Shown here in pieces: positions 62,627-64,000 of a stretch of DNA of 64,000 bases (positions are counted from its first letter, which is position 1; every line of letters begins with the position of its first letter). The notes beneath the pieces were generated by a model, which ran no database searches, was not told the origin of the DNA, and worked only from the letters and a program-made list of their open reading frames with translations. Position numbers and translations under genes: made by a program. This DNA comes from Pectobacterium brasiliense (GTDB taxonomy: Bacteria > Pseudomonadota > Gammaproteobacteria > Enterobacterales > Enterobacteriaceae). The stretch is from positions 2,728,001 through 2,792,000 of the forward strand of contig NZ_JACGFN010000001.1 in assembly GCF_016950255.1 (NCBI RefSeq), read 5' to 3'.

Positions 62627-64000
62627 CTATTCCCGCCAGAAAGTTGGCGTAAACAGCACTAAAAGCGTGAAGACTTCCAAACGACCAAACAGCATCGTCA
62701 GTATCAGAATCCATTTCGCCGTATCATTCATCGAGGTAAAATTCTCAGCGACAACGCCCAGCCCCGGCCCCAGGTTATTCAATGTGGCCGCGACCGCCGC
62801 AAACGCGGAGAAATCATCAACACCTGTCGCAATGACGGCCAGCATACTGACAATAAAAACCAGCGCATACGCGGAGAAGAATCCCCACACGGCTTCAAGG
62901 ATGCGTTCAGGCAACGCCCGATGACCCAGCTTAATCGTATAAACCGCATTCGGATGCACTAACCGCTTAAGCTCACGCGACCCTTGTAAGAAAAGCAGCA
63001 GGATACGAATCACTTTCAAGCCGCCCCCGGTTGAGCCCGCACACCCGCCAATAAACGCAGAACACAGAAGCAAAACCGGCAGGAAAAGCGGCCACGATGC
63101 GATACTGTCTGTCGTAAACCCTGCCGTTGTCGCCATAGAGACAACCTGGAAAAACGCCTGGTTGATCGTCTGCATCCCGCTGTCATAAACGTGGTGGAAC
63201 CACAGGACAATCGTACACACGGCCACCAGCGACAGTTGAACAAAGATGAACATGCGGAATTCCGGGTCACGCCAGTATACCTTCAGGCTGCGACCGCTCA
63301 GCAGGGCAAAGTGCAAGCCAAAGTTACAGCCGGAAATCAGCAGGAATATCGCGATGATGGTGTTGATCGTTGGACTATTGAAGTAGCCGATACTGGCATC
63401 GTGGGTAGAGAATCCTCCGACGGACACCGTAGAGAAGCTGTGGCCAATCGCATCGAATATCGGCATACCCGCCAGCCAAAGCGCGACAGCGCAAGCGATG
63501 GTAAGTAAGAGATAAATCAGCCACAGCGTTTTTGCCGTATCGGCAATACGCGGGCGCATTTTGTTTTCCTTCAACGGCCCCGGCATCTCCGCGCGATAAA
63601 GCTGCATCCCACCAACACCAAGAATCGGCAGGATGGCAACCGCGAGTACGATGATCCCCATCCCACCAAACCATTGCAGCATTTGTCGATAAAACAGGAT
63701 GGCTTTAGGCAGTGAATCCAGCCCGACCAGCGTAGTGGCACCCGTTGTCGTTAGGCCAGAGAACGATTCGAAAAAAGCATCCGTTACGCCCAGATTAGGA
63801 TGTTCAGCAAACAGGAAAGGCAGCGCACCAACGCTTCCCAGCACCGTCCAGAAGAGAACAACGATCAGAAACCCTTCGCGAGATTTCAATTCATGCTTCT
63901 GTTTGCGGTTTGGTAACCACAGCATGATGCCAATCGCCAGCGCGACAATAAATGTCTGCGTAAACGCTCGGCCTGCGCCATCGCGGTAAATTAACGCCAC
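62627..64000 (-). CDS. trkH: TrkH, potassium uptake protein (5' end cut by window)
   Basis: 457 residues are visible and the frame stays open to the window edge; full TrkH is about 483 residues, so roughly 26 N-terminal residues are missing. Selectivity-filter turns are seen in GLTTTGATT, TVSVGGFST, ATTAGFTTD and NNLGPG, the four pore loops of the TrkH/KtrB superfamily. It imports potassium with TrkA. PtsN, also encoded in this window, regulates the Trk system in E. coli. It lies 21 bases before hemG. Confidence 0.96.
   Translation of the reverse strand: MALIYRDGAGRAFTQTFIVALAIGIMLWLPNRKQKHELKSREGFLIVVLFWTVLGSVGALPFLFAEHPNLGVTDAFFESFSGLTTTGATTLVGLDSLPKAILFYRQMLQWFGGMGIIVLAVAILPILGVGGMQLYRAEMPGPLKENKMRPRIADTAKTLWLIYLLLTIACAVALWLAGMPIFDAIGHSFSTVSVGGFSTHDASIGYFNSPTINTIIAIFLLISGCNFGLHFALLSGRSLKVYWRDPEFRMFIFVQLSLVAVCTIVLWFHHVYDSGMQTINQAFFQVVSMATTAGFTTDSIASWPLFLPVLLLCSAFIGGCAGSTGGGLKVIRILLLFLQGSRELKRLVHPNAVYTIKLGHRALPERILEAVWGFFSAYALVFIVSMLAVIATGVDDFSAFAAVAATLNNLGPGLGVVAENFTSMNDTAKWILILTMLFGRLEVFTLLVLFTPTFWRE

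Overview
The window looks like chromosomal DNA from a soft-rot enterobacterium, most likely Pectobacterium or a close relative. The evidence is E. coli-like gene blocks with high protein identity (judged from memory of the E. coli proteins), an ERIC repeat, an rRNA operon next to hemG-trkH, and an aapJQMP amino acid transporter and alpha-carbonic anhydrase that E. coli K-12 lacks. No phage, plasmid, IS element or CRISPR array was seen. Both ends cut genes (lptA on the left, trkH on the right).

Left part (1-7.9 kb): the lptA-lptB-rpoN-hpf-ptsN-rapZ-npr cluster (lipopolysaccharide export, sigma-54, nitrogen PTS and GlmS control), then rnk, pmbA/tldE on the minus strand and divergent darP. From 7.9 to 14 kb: gabD, and the aaeXAB aromatic-acid efflux operon with its divergent LysR regulator aaeR. 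From 14.0 to 15.0 kb is a compact two-gene module that I read as a MqsRA-like toxin-antitoxin locus, with a perfect 18-bp palindrome at its promoter. From 15 to 27.5 kb, all on the minus strand: csrD, mreBCD, maf, rng, yhdP and tldD (cell shape, RNA decay, envelope lipid transport, peptide maturation). From 27.6 to 33 kb: acuI, msrPQ (periplasmic methionine sulfoxide repair using a molybdenum enzyme) and aroQ-accB-accC.

From 33.1 to 40.5 kb, an apparent accessory block lies between accC and yhdT, which are adjacent in E. coli. It encodes a FecBCD-type ABC importer, a SAM methyltransferase, ModD, a TonB-dependent receptor and a double-domain molbindin. Two sites resembling the ModE operator lie upstream of the importer operon and of the receptor gene, so I infer a TonB-energised molybdenum or tungsten uptake system. 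An ERIC element abuts one of these sites and occupies the importer's 5' leader.

The backbone then resumes with yhdT-panF-prmA-(cah)-dusB-fis. From 46.4 to 50 kb is a variable stretch: a PEP-mutase-family gene, an ada gene broken by one in-frame TAA just before its methyl-acceptor domain, an ASCH protein and an EEP-family nuclease/phosphatase. From 50.2 to 56.3 kb are two amino acid uptake systems: an orphan binding protein-permease pair, and aapJQMP behind a good sigma-54 promoter match. From 56.5 to 62.0 kb is a complete minus-strand rRNA operon (16S, tRNA-Glu, 23S, 5S) with P1/P2 promoters, boxA and terminator, followed by hemG and the partial trkH.
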